A DNA stretch of 64,000 nucleotides, taken from Chamaecrista fasciculata. Lineage: Eukaryota; Streptophyta; Magnoliopsida; Fabales; Fabaceae. Under the pieces are notes generated by a model. The model did not search any database, was not told where the DNA came from, and saw only the letters and a program-made list of their open reading frames with translations. Shown here piece by piece: positions 51,828-64,000 of the stretch. Where the stretch lies: assembly GCA_003254925.1 (NCBI GenBank), contig QANZ01022093.1, positions 1-64,000 of the forward strand, written 5' to 3'. A program made the translations under genes and the position numbers. Positions within the stretch are counted from its first letter, which is position 1, and each line of letters starts with the position of its first letter.

Positions 51828-52733
51828 AAATAATCCATTACATCAATTATTGTCTCCGCCTTTAATATAGTTCAATAGTTGGTTTGCCTTTATATATTTA
51901 CAAATGTGAAATGTTGCTTTATGTTTTAAGTGTACATGACAATATTTTATTTCGCATAGAAGATGAAAAGTGAATTTAAATTTAACATATATACAAGTAT
52001 TGATAACCTTTAAACCAACGCGTATGAAGAAGGTGTGCTAGAGTGTTTATCATTAATTTGCTGATACAGTATGGTAGATGATAGTCTTTTACTACAGTTC
52101 AATATTATACTATTATACTATTAGATATATAAGAAAATCCTTTTTCAAGTTAATTTCCTTAAACCAAAAACTTAATTATAATTGAAAACGCCTGCCAGTT
52201 TTCATTTATTCTACACAAGAAAATTAAACGACAAATTGTATTCTCAAACAAAGAGTTAGATGTATGATACTACGAAAGATTTAGGATGATAATATGAAAC
52301 CTATAAATATAATATGTCAAAAATAAATAAATAAAAATTACAGTATACAGACAATTAATTGTGAATCTGATGAATAAATAATAGTTACAAAACAGACAAC
52401 AAAGCTATATAAAATTCATTATATTTTTATAATTACGTTCACTTCTTAAAAAATCAGACGAATCATTTTTTTTATTTAAAATTAGAAATGAGTTTATGAA
52501 ATGAAAACATGTTTTAAGTTTTAAATAAACTGACAAAATAGTGAAAATACAAATACATTTAACTATGCGTAATTCTTTTTTCTTTTTTCTGATAAAAAGA
52601 AACATTTTTTTTTTCTTGAATATGTTATAACGCATGAGAAACCTAGGAAGACGAACAAAAGAAGACGAATTTAGATCTGTAAGGAAAGCTTGAGTGGAGA
52701 ATCAATGGATGATACTTCACATTAACGCATAGA
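51828..52733. other. Intergenic between LACS1 and the PPR gene
   Basis: LACS1 3' UTR and AT-rich DNA. No feature recognised. Confidence 0.5.
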
Positions 52734-54338
52734 ATGAGAGACATACGGGCCTTGAATAGATTCTTTTTGTTGACGACTTCTCGCAGCATGTGTATGGTTT
52801 CAGCGGCTGAACTCAACACCATGATTGAAACTTGCCTACAAAAAGGTAGCATTCACGAAGCCCGTAAACTATTTGACGAGAATCCCACATCGCGTAGCAG
52901 TATTTCTTGGAATATGATGATGAGTGGCCACGTTCAATACGACCAGATTCATCACGCCAAGGACCTGTTCGATGAAATGCCCGTGAGAGTGAAAGACGTG
53001 GTTTCGTGGAATATAATGTTATCTGGGTTTCGGAGAAGTAAACACACCGGTGGCTTATACCATTGTTTTTTGCAAATGGGAAGAGATGGTGTAGCGCCCA
53101 ATGACTATACCTTATCCACTTTACTCAGAGCAATTGTAGGTAACCATCTCAATGTTTTGGTCCCGCAGATTCATGCTCGATCAGTTCGTATGGTGCTTCA
53201 CTCGAATAAATTTGTTGGGTCTGCTCTAATTACTGCGTATGCTAGTCTAGGGAAGAAAGAGGCTTTTGTTCAAGTGTTCGATGAGATATTGATGAAAAAT
53301 ATTATATGTTGGAACGCTTTATTTTATGGGTATATGGAACTGGGACATGTGGCTGATGCTCAAAGAACTTTTGATTTGATTCCTGAAAGTGAAAGAAATG
53401 TTGCTTGTTGGACTTGTTTGGTATACGGCTATATCCGGAACAAGCAAATTGACAAAGCGAGGTGTGTATTCAATAAAATGAGAGAGAGGAATGTGGTGTC
53501 ATGGACGGCAATGATCAGTGGGTATGCTCAAAATAGCAGATTTGTGGATGCATTGGAGTTATTTGTTTTGATGCTCAAATCAGAGACTCGCCCCAATCAC
53601 TTCACATTTTCGAGTGTTTTAGACGCATGCTCGGGTTATTCTTCTCTTCTCATGGGCCAGCAAATTCACCAGAGCATCATCAAATGTGGCATAACAGAGG
53701 ATGTAATCTCGTTAACCTCACTAGTGGACATGTATGCAAAATGTGGAGATATGAATGCAGCATATTGTGTTTTTGAGTCCATTGTGAATAAGAATTCAGC
53801 CTCATGGAATTCAATTATAGGTGGGTATGCAAGGCATGGACTTGCTAACCGAGCACTCGAGGAATTCAGTAGGATGGAAAAGGCTAATAATGTTACTCCT
53901 AATGAAATAACGTACATAAATGTGTTATCAGCGTGTGTACATGCAGGGCTAGTTGAAGAGGGTGAAAAGCACTTCCTTGCTATGCAGTGCAAGTATGGCA
54001 TCCGAACAGAGTTGGAACACTACACTTGTATGGTGGACCTGTATGGAAGAGCTGGTCAATTAGATAAAGCACAAAACATTATCAACAATATGCCATTCCA
54101 GCCTGATGTGGTATTGTGGGGTGCATTCCTCTCAGCCTGTGGCCTACATTCTGATATGCAACTTGGTGAGTTTGCTGCAGAAAAGATGCGCCAACTGCAG
54201 AAGAATCATCCTGCTTCTTACCATATTCTTTCAAAGATCCAAGGTGAGAAGGGATTATGGAGCAGTGTTAATGAATTGAAGGACACAATGAACGAGAGAC
54301 ATGCTAGGAAGCAGAGAGCTATTAGCTGGGTTGAGTAA
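52734..54338 (+). CDS. PLS-class pentatricopeptide repeat protein (E type)
   Basis: A sequence-specific RNA-binding protein of mitochondria or chloroplasts, likely in C-to-U editing. One exon, 534 residues, as usual for PLS-class genes. Roughly twelve PPR motifs from about residue 27 on, such as SWNMMMSGHVQYDQIHHAKDL, SWTAMISGYAQNSRFVDALE and TSLVDMYAKCGDMNAAYCVF. After the repeats comes the E region (VLWGAFLSACGLHSDMQLGE to RKQRAISWVE). There is no DYW deaminase domain, so it would need a DYW partner. The N-terminus MRDIRALNRFFLLTTSRS is basic and Ser-rich, fitting an organelle presequence. The RNA target is unknown. Its 3' end faces the helicase. Confidence 0.93.
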   Translation: MRDIRALNRFFLLTTSRSMCMVSAAELNTMIETCLQKGSIHEARKLFDENPTSRSSISWNMMMSGHVQYDQIHHAKDLFDEMPVRVKDVVSWNIMLSGFRRSKHTGGLYHCFLQMGRDGVAPNDYTLSTLLRAIVGNHLNVLVPQIHARSVRMVLHSNKFVGSALITAYASLGKKEAFVQVFDEILMKNIICWNALFYGYMELGHVADAQRTFDLIPESERNVACWTCLVYGYIRNKQIDKARCVFNKMRERNVVSWTAMISGYAQNSRFVDALELFVLMLKSETRPNHFTFSSVLDACSGYSSLLMGQQIHQSIIKCGITEDVISLTSLVDMYAKCGDMNAAYCVFESIVNKNSASWNSIIGGYARHGLANRALEEFSRMEKANNVTPNEITYINVLSACVHAGLVEEGEKHFLAMQCKYGIRTELEHYTCMVDLYGRAGQLDKAQNIINNMPFQPDVVLWGAFLSACGLHSDMQLGEFAAEKMRQLQKNHPASYHILSKIQGEKGLWSSVNELKDTMNERHARKQRAISWVE

Positions 54339-55108
54339 CTTAAACCCTGTGATTTAAATTACAGGTTAATTCTCACAGATAAATATTCCTCAGAAAATTC
54401 AAGTATGCCTACTGTACATTATCATCATGTCCCAATTCCCTTACAACTCAATTGAAGATTTAGCTTCACAGTACTACGCATCTTTTAGTTTCTATTCAAA
54501 AACAGAAAATTCAGTGCCAACAACGTTACATTATTGCAGTTGAAAAACTCAAGCCTCGAAATGGGTATTCTACGTTTTATGATTTAGCTTCAAATTACCG
54601 TCGTTTTTAGACCAACTACACTTAACCCTAAATTAAGAGTATAACGTAAATTTAAGTGAGAAAATTATACAATACAAAATTTTCATTTTGATTGACTGGA
54701 AGCTTTGAGCATATTACTTTAAAAATACATATTTCCAAATTTAAATCTGAAGAAGGGAGTAGGATAAGAAAAGCATATATCTAGCTCCAATGCTCCATTT
54801 CATTTTCATGATCGCTATGTATAACGAGAAATCGCACCAAAAAGGCAAAAACTGAACATACTGCCATGTTAGTCCAACAGTAAAAACCACCAATCCGGGC
54901 TTCTCCGCTTGATACAATACAATACAATTAAACAAGAAAAATACTTTCTTCAACAGATAGTCTAGCGAATGATACAACTTAGGCCAAAGTCTCAATTTTG
55001 TACGAAGGCATTTCATGAATTACAGAACAGGAACACATGACCTCAGTTGCAAGAGAGAGAGCATCCGGAGACTAGAAAGATTGTGGACAACTCAAAAAGC
55101 TTCAGACT
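54339..55108. other. 3' flanks of two convergent genes
   Basis: Shared 3' region of the PPR gene (plus) and the DEAH helicase (minus). No further gene is seen. Confidence 0.5.
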
Positions 55109-59013
<3,905 letters not shown>

Positions 59014-59020
59014 ACCAATC

Positions 59021-59029
59021 AAACCCTAA
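59021..59029. promoter_or_regulatory. Telo-box at the helicase start
   Basis: AAACCCTAA (plus-strand reading) 8 bases upstream of the helicase start codon. Common in promoters and leaders of growth-related plant genes. Confidence 0.4.
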
Positions 59030-59691
59030 TCAAAGTGTAATGGTGATTGCTAAAGACGTTCGAAGCCGGCACTAGCAAGATGAATCCCTCCAGAAAAGCA
59101 GGTGGGTAACGATACAGTTATTAGGAATCTTGGGTAGCGCGTAAATCCGCGAGACAGAGAGGTAGGAACTAATACTAATTTGAGGGAAATAAATAAATAA
59201 ATAAATTGTGATTATAAATTTCGAGAATGGATGACCCCAATTCCTGTTATCCTTGTCTTTCTTTCTTAGAATTTAGAAACTGATATCTAACTATTTATTA
59301 GTTTTTTCTTCTTGCGGCTTACGGAACCGAGCGGACAATGTGGATGCATTTCTTGTCTTTTGAACCTTGGGCCTCAAGTATGTATTGTTCTGGATTTTTC
59401 TTTGATTGTTACGTGCTTCATATTTTTTTATGGCCAATGTGACGTGCTTCATGTTACTCTTCAAAGTTAACATATACTTACCCAAAAAAAAAAAAAGTTA
59501 ATATATATTTTCAATTTTCATACATGCACTTCTGACCAAAAAAAAAAAATTTCATACATGCACGGCCACGCAAGTATATCCGATTGTCAGCAAATAAAAT
59601 ATAATGACGAGTGTTTTACTGCAAATAATTTTTTTTCAGCAAAATAGCCAAAATTGTGAGAAGAAAATTCAAAATCATAGCTTTTTCTTTT

Positions 59692-60121
59692 GGGTAAATT
59701 ACACTTTGGTACTCTGTGGTTTGACCCTATTTCAATTTGGTACCCTGTGGTTTGAAACTTGACACTTTGGTACCCTGTGGTATTCTCCATTAACACTTTG
59801 GTACCCTTTGGAGCTATTTTGTAATTTTAACCATAACAAATTTTGCAAAAATTACATATTGACCCCAAAAAATTTTCAAAAAATTACAAATAGGTCCCTG
59901 GATAAATATTATATAGGGACTAAAATGAAAAATTTAAAATTTTTTTGGGGTCAATATGTAATTTTTGTAAAATTTATTATGGTTAAAATTACAAAATAGC
60001 TCCAAAGGGTACCAAAGTGTTAATGGAGAATACCACAGGGTACCAAAGTGTCAAGTTTCAAACCACAGGGTACCAAAGTGAAATAGGGTCAAACCACAGG
60101 GTACCAAAATGTAATTTACCC
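59692..60121. mobile_element. MITE family A, copy 3 (complete)
   Basis: 430 bp, an almost perfect palindrome starting GGGTAAATTACACTTTGGTA and ending with its inverse. Nine-base direct repeats TTTTCTTTT at 59683-59691 and 60122-60130. Very similar to copy 2 at 18514. It is the reference copy for reading the gap there. No coding capacity. Confidence 0.85.
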
Positions 60122-60370
60122 TTTTCTTTTTTAGGAAAGAAAGATTTAGATGAAGAGATGGCGCCCTAATCCATTGTTAGGAGAGGCCTTCGGGCTCAAA
60201 AATCATAGCTTTTATTTCCAAATCGAAGTGAAAATCATAGAATTATTTATTAAGAATAATACATTCACCGAAAATTATTAATTATTGCAATCCTTTATAT
60301 TCTTTTAATCTAGTATTTAAATGGTATAGTACTTTTAATAGTTTAACAGTCAAAAGTATTTTAAAAATTA

Positions 60371-60799
60371 GGGTAAATTACACCTTGATAACTTATAGTT
60401 TGGTCATATTTTATTTTAGTACTTTGTGATTTAAAAAATAACACTTTGGTATCTTGTGGTATTCACCATTAACACTTTGGTACCCTTTGGAGCTATTTTG
60501 TAATTTTAACCATAACAAATTTTGCGAAAATTGCATATTGACCTCAAAAAATTTTTAGAAAATTACAAATAAGTCCCTGGATACATATTATCTAGAAACT
60601 AAAATGAAAAATTTTAACAATTTTTGGGCCCACCATGTAATTTTTAAAAATTTTGTTATGGTTAAAATTACAAAATAGCTTCAAAGGATACCAAAGTGTT
60701 AATGGAGAATACCACAGAGTATCAAAGTGTCATTTTTTAAACCACGTGGTACCAAAATGAAATATGACCAAACTATAAGGTACCAAAGTGTAATTTCCC
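60371..60799. mobile_element. MITE family A, copy 4
   Basis: 429 bp, the same palindromic plan but visibly more diverged. Direct repeats TAAAAATTA (extendable to ten bases) flank it at 60362-60370 and 60801-60809. It sits 250 bases from copy 3 in the same orientation. Confidence 0.85.
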
Positions 60800-61041
60800 T
60801 TAAAAATTAATAAAGCAAAAGATGACATCAAGTATTTATAAAGAACAAGTCATTCTCACTACACACTTAATTATAATTAATAAAAATTAAACATTTGAAG
60901 AAAAATACTACACGAATTAGAGCTTTTTTTTTTCCCAAACACGAATTAGAGCTTAGCTTAAAAGGATTTGTGTTGAATCTATTGGATGGATGAAAAGGTG
61001 TAAAGATGATATAGTCCTGTGAGAGGGAATATATATCTATA

Positions 61042-61232
61042 TCTATACTATATCTTATATTATATGGCTCCACCCCTTTCTGGTCGTCCATGTTTAAAAC
61101 TATAGTCTATGAAATTAAAAATAAGAGAAAATTTACTATTTGGTCTCTCTTTCTTTACTAAGTTAACAATTTAGTCTCTTATTTATTTTACATACATATT
61201 TGCGTGTCCGTTAGGGCACGCAAAGCCCCTAG
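61042..61232 (+). mobile_element. Short non-autonomous Helitron
   Basis: 191 bp. It starts TCTATACTATATC after an A, has no inverted ends, and ends with the hairpin GCGTGTCC/GGGCACGC followed by AAAGCCCCTAG and a T, matching Helitron rules (5' TC, 3' hairpin plus CTRR, A/T insertion site). Its 5' part is the sequence found in the fold-back at 34380. Confidence 0.75.
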
Positions 61233-61607
61233 TTATATTATATGGTTTCACTCTTTTCTGGTCGTTCATGTTTATAACTATAGTCTAAGAAATTAAAAAA
61301 AAAAAATCAACCCACCACTTTCTCTCCCCACTTCTTTAAAAAAATACAAAAAAAAATTAAAAATTAAAAAATGTCACCACTCTCGCACTCTCTTCCCTCC
61401 ACTCACTCTTCCCATATGAAGTAATTTCAAATTCGTCCTAAATATTTTATTTATTTTAAATGAGTCTTACATATTTTTATAATTTCTCAAATTGGTCCCA
61501 AACTTACTCTTTTTTCAATATAAAAATTTAATATAATCTTCAACTATTAATCAATTCAAACGTTACATGTATATTGGCGTGCTCGTTAGGGTACGGCAAG
61601 CCCCTAG
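61233..61607 (+). mobile_element. Second Helitron copy, 5' truncated, in tandem
   Basis: It begins directly after the first element with TTATATTATATGGTTTCAC, equal to an internal site some 13 bases into the first copy, and ends at a second hairpin (GCGTGCTCGTTAGGGTACG) followed by GCAAGCCCCTAG and T. The middle is AT-rich and unrelated to the first. Either the first copy inserted into the second, or the two arose by read-through. Confidence 0.65.
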
Positions 61608-61680
61608 TATATATATATATATGTACGTATTAATTTGTTTGTTATGTATATAATTGGCGGTGGGGTGCATAAATGAATAA

Positions 61681-61890
61681 GGATAAAACTTACATCAAGT
61701 TTCCTACATCTTTGCTATCAAGTTTCACCAATCATAAGTCTTGATTACATTCTCTCTCTTCAATGATTGGTCATGCAAAAATATTCTCTCCCTATCATGA
61801 TTGGTCATATATAAAATTTGTGTCATGTGTCAAATGTTGATTGGAGAACTTGATAGCAAGAATGTAGGGAACTTGACGTAAGTTTTGCCC
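61681..61890. mobile_element. MITE family E (Mutator-like)
   Basis: 210 bp. Left end GGATAAAACTTACATCAAGT, right end reversed GGGCAAAACTTACGTCAAGT. Inverted ends extend for about 40 bases. Perfect 9-bp direct repeats AATGAATAA at 61672-61680 and 61891-61899. Confidence 0.88.
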
Positions 61891-61899
61891 AATGAATAA

Positions 61900-63735
61900 T
61901 GGCAGCAAAAATTTGTGTATGGAAGGGCAAATGTGGAAATTGGAAAGTATACGAGTTGCTTGGTAGAAGAATGCTCTAGTTGCTAGCTGCCGCCAACATA
62001 AAAAAAAGTGGAGATTGCTTAACGTGCGGTTTCCATTGAAAGTGTAAAACAAGATGAAATTTACGAAGAAACTAGTAGCTAGGGATAAGATCAAAATTAA
62101 TATGAAATGTGTTGTTATTTAATAAGGATGCAGAGCATTGCATATGTGACTGTTTGGATGTAATTCCCAAATTCCAAGCCAGCCTAGTTGTCGAATCATC
62201 ATGAATGAGTTATTATTGATTTCAGTTGGATGTGAAGCCTCAAGTTTCGGGTCAATATTGAATCACGAGTAGTGGTTTAGTTTCGGACATATATTATTCA
62301 TCTTTAATAGCGATTTTAATTTGGCAGTTGCAATATGACATGTGCATTATATTCCGTTTCTTAAGATTCAAATATTCAATGTTGCATACATTAAAATAAT
62401 ACTCCTGACCAAGAGATCCTAAACTCTGATCCATATATAGAATTTAGAAACACAATTACTCATTCTTTTATCCACTCTCTGTCCAATAGGAACAATAGGA
62501 TTCCTCAAATATTTAATTCTCTGACTCTTAGATCCATTACACGACGCAGCGTATTCTCCGCTAGAAATATCCCAACCCAACCACGCTATTTCATCACCGA
62601 TGGCAAGTGGAGCAAACAAAATAAATGAACAGAAGCAGCCACACAGGCAAACCTTCAAATTTTGGCAACTCTCACTTTTTTCATTCTATCCCTCTTTCTT
62701 CTTTTATTTATGTTTCCTTTTTATAAAAACATCAAATAAACAAATATTGAAATTAAATAATTAATACAACAAATATATTATTTAATCCTTAAATTTGTAA
62801 TAAAATTATGATTTAGTCCCTAATTTTAAAAAAATACTTTTTAATCCATAATGTTTTTATAAATACAAACTATTTAGTTCTCACGAGTACTACTTCAAGA
62901 ATGAAATAGTTAACCGTAAGTTAAAAAAACGTATTTCTAATATCCAATGATTGGCTTGCAATTTTATAACAAATGCAATGAGTTAAATATAAGTTTACTC
63001 TAAATAATAATTCCCTAGAAACGTGAATTAAAGGAAAATCATATATTATTTTTTAAAAAAACTTACATTTGAAAGCTTGTTAATAATTTGATCAAAATAT
63101 GCTTATTTTGGCATTAGAATACACTCACAATCAACAAAATTGGAACTTTTGATCTTTAATTCCAATAACATTAGAACCTTTTATTTGTTGTATAGACGTT
63201 GACGCCTCTGTATCAATAAAGAATTTTTATAAGCAGCTAGTATTAAATAGACAAGAAAGAAAGAATTGGGGCAGAGTATTCCGTTTCTGTTGAGCTGTTT
63301 AATGTTTAATTGTTAGTTATGCGAGTGTGACGGAAAGTAAAGGAAATGCACCAAAGAAAAACAGCGCTACCTACCTAAAAAGAGGAAATAGAAATCCAGC
63401 AGAGGGTACAGTAAGTGCTTAGTGGATCATTAATTGCATAACATGTATAAGAAAACATGAAAAAGTGAACAAGCTAAGAATGAATGATTGCTTCATATTA
63501 CAAAGACAATAGGGTAAACAAAATGGCTGAGAAATAATCATAACAATTGACAGCAGGAAGCTAGCTAGCTAGAAAGAAAGGCATTTGCACATTGAGAGTG
63601 TGCCCCACCAGTCGTCACTTTGGAACAGCACTCCCATGTTGTTCAGATCATCATATCATAGTACCCTTCCTTTGGTCTCATGTTGTTTCTCCTAGTTATG
63701 TGTTTTGTAATGTACTGGTTATGAATTACATTTGG
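61900..63735. other. Intergenic, nothing recognised
   Basis: AT-rich DNA. The 62740-62900 part (TTTAATCCTTAAATTTG and TTTAGTCCCTAA motifs) looks like an eroded MITE, but I find no matching ends. Confidence 0.4.
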
Positions 63736-64000
63736 TTAAGTAGTAGTAGTAGTAGTAGTAGCAGTAGAAGAAGAAACAATGCCTTCATTACCAGCCAACA
63801 TCAAGTATTTATCTTTTCTGGTAAGTGTAGTGCATTCAAATCCCAAAGCGTTCCCAATTTGCATCTGAACATGATTAGCCACTTGGAATCTTGAAGGGTC
63901 ATCATGATGATGATGATGAGATTGTAAAGAAAATGAAGTAGAAACATCAGGGAGGAAGCGAACAGAGTAAATAGGAGATGGGTTCATGAGAAAGAAAACT
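63736..64000 (-). CDS. C-terminal part of an unknown minus-strand gene (partial)
   Basis: An open frame enters from the window edge and stops at 63736. It has a Met at 63987 but is open up to the edge, so the true start may lie outside. Contents: NPSPIYSVRFLPDVSTSFSL, a His run with acidic residues, RFQVANHVQMQIGNALGFEC, DKYLMLAGNE, and a poly-Thr tail from an AGT repeat. I do not recognise a family. Codon texture is more gene-like than in the neighbouring DNA, but this could be a chance frame. Confidence 0.4.
   Translation of the reverse strand, partial: VFFLMNPSPIYSVRFLPDVSTSFSLQSHHHHHDDPSRFQVANHVQMQIGNALGFECTTLTRKDKYLMLAGNEGIVSSSTATTTTTTT
63741..63770. repeat. AGT trinucleotide microsatellite
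   Basis: About seven TAG/AGT units followed by imperfect ones. It encodes Thr residues if the minus-strand frame is real. Confidence 0.85.

Overview
The window is nuclear DNA from a eudicot plant. It is AT-rich and has intron-rich genes with GT-AG (and some GC-AG) junctions, a plant-type nuclear tRNA-Phe, plant-only families (galactinol synthase, GA 2-oxidase, PLS-type PPR, R2R3-MYB, chloroplast NFU and PII), and dense short non-autonomous transposons. I cannot name the species. The order ARF1 - galactinol synthase - MYB2-like - SWC4/DMAP1 - LACS1 - DEAH helicase is the order I recall for Arabidopsis At2g47170-At2g47250, so this looks like a conserved eudicot block loosened by mobile DNA and by extra genes.

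Layout. 1-3.8 kb: no gene seen, ending in a minus-strand tRNA-Phe(GAA). 4.1-7.1 kb: chloroplast PII (GLB1) gene with a probable nonsense codon in the transit-peptide exon. 8.7-10.8 kb: ARF1 small GTPase. 12.6-14.8 kb (minus): galactinol synthase, with one MITE in each intron and heat-shock and ABRE-like sites upstream. 17.8-18.2 kb: orphan third exon of a MYB gene. 18.5-18.9 kb: palindromic MITE cut by an assembly gap. 19.4-20.1 kb: cluster of three box C/D snoRNAs behind a telo-box/TATA promoter. 22.4-23.4 kb: complete subgroup-20 R2R3-MYB (MYB2-like) with a MITE at its stop codon. 25.6-25.8 kb (minus): small unknown protein. 27.3-29.9 kb (minus): GA 2-oxidase. 30-36.6 kb: gene-poor, with Helitron-derived fold-backs and a Copia fossil. 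36.6-41.2 kb: SWC4/DMAP1. 42.3-43.5 kb: INSIG-like membrane protein. 44.0-45.1 kb (minus): chloroplast NFU. 47.7-51.8 kb: LACS1-type acyl-CoA synthetase. 52.7-54.3 kb: intronless PPR protein. 55.1-59.0 kb (minus): Prp43-type DEAH helicase. 59.7-61.9 kb: MITEs and tandem Helitron ends. The last 260 bases hold the end of an unknown minus-strand gene.

The genes are independent transcription units, not operons. Several belong to stress and growth physiology (galactinol/raffinose synthesis, MYB2, gibberellin inactivation, cuticular wax acyl-CoA), others to housekeeping (vesicle traffic, SWR1/NuA4 chromatin, Fe-S assembly, spliceosome disassembly, rRNA modification). The most distinctive signals are the unlabelled snoRNA cluster and several families of long-palindrome MITEs, most copies bounded by 9-bp target duplications as made by Mutator-like transposases. 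Exon coordinates were read by eye from splice signals, homology and frame continuity; every multi-exon model except PII closes in frame.
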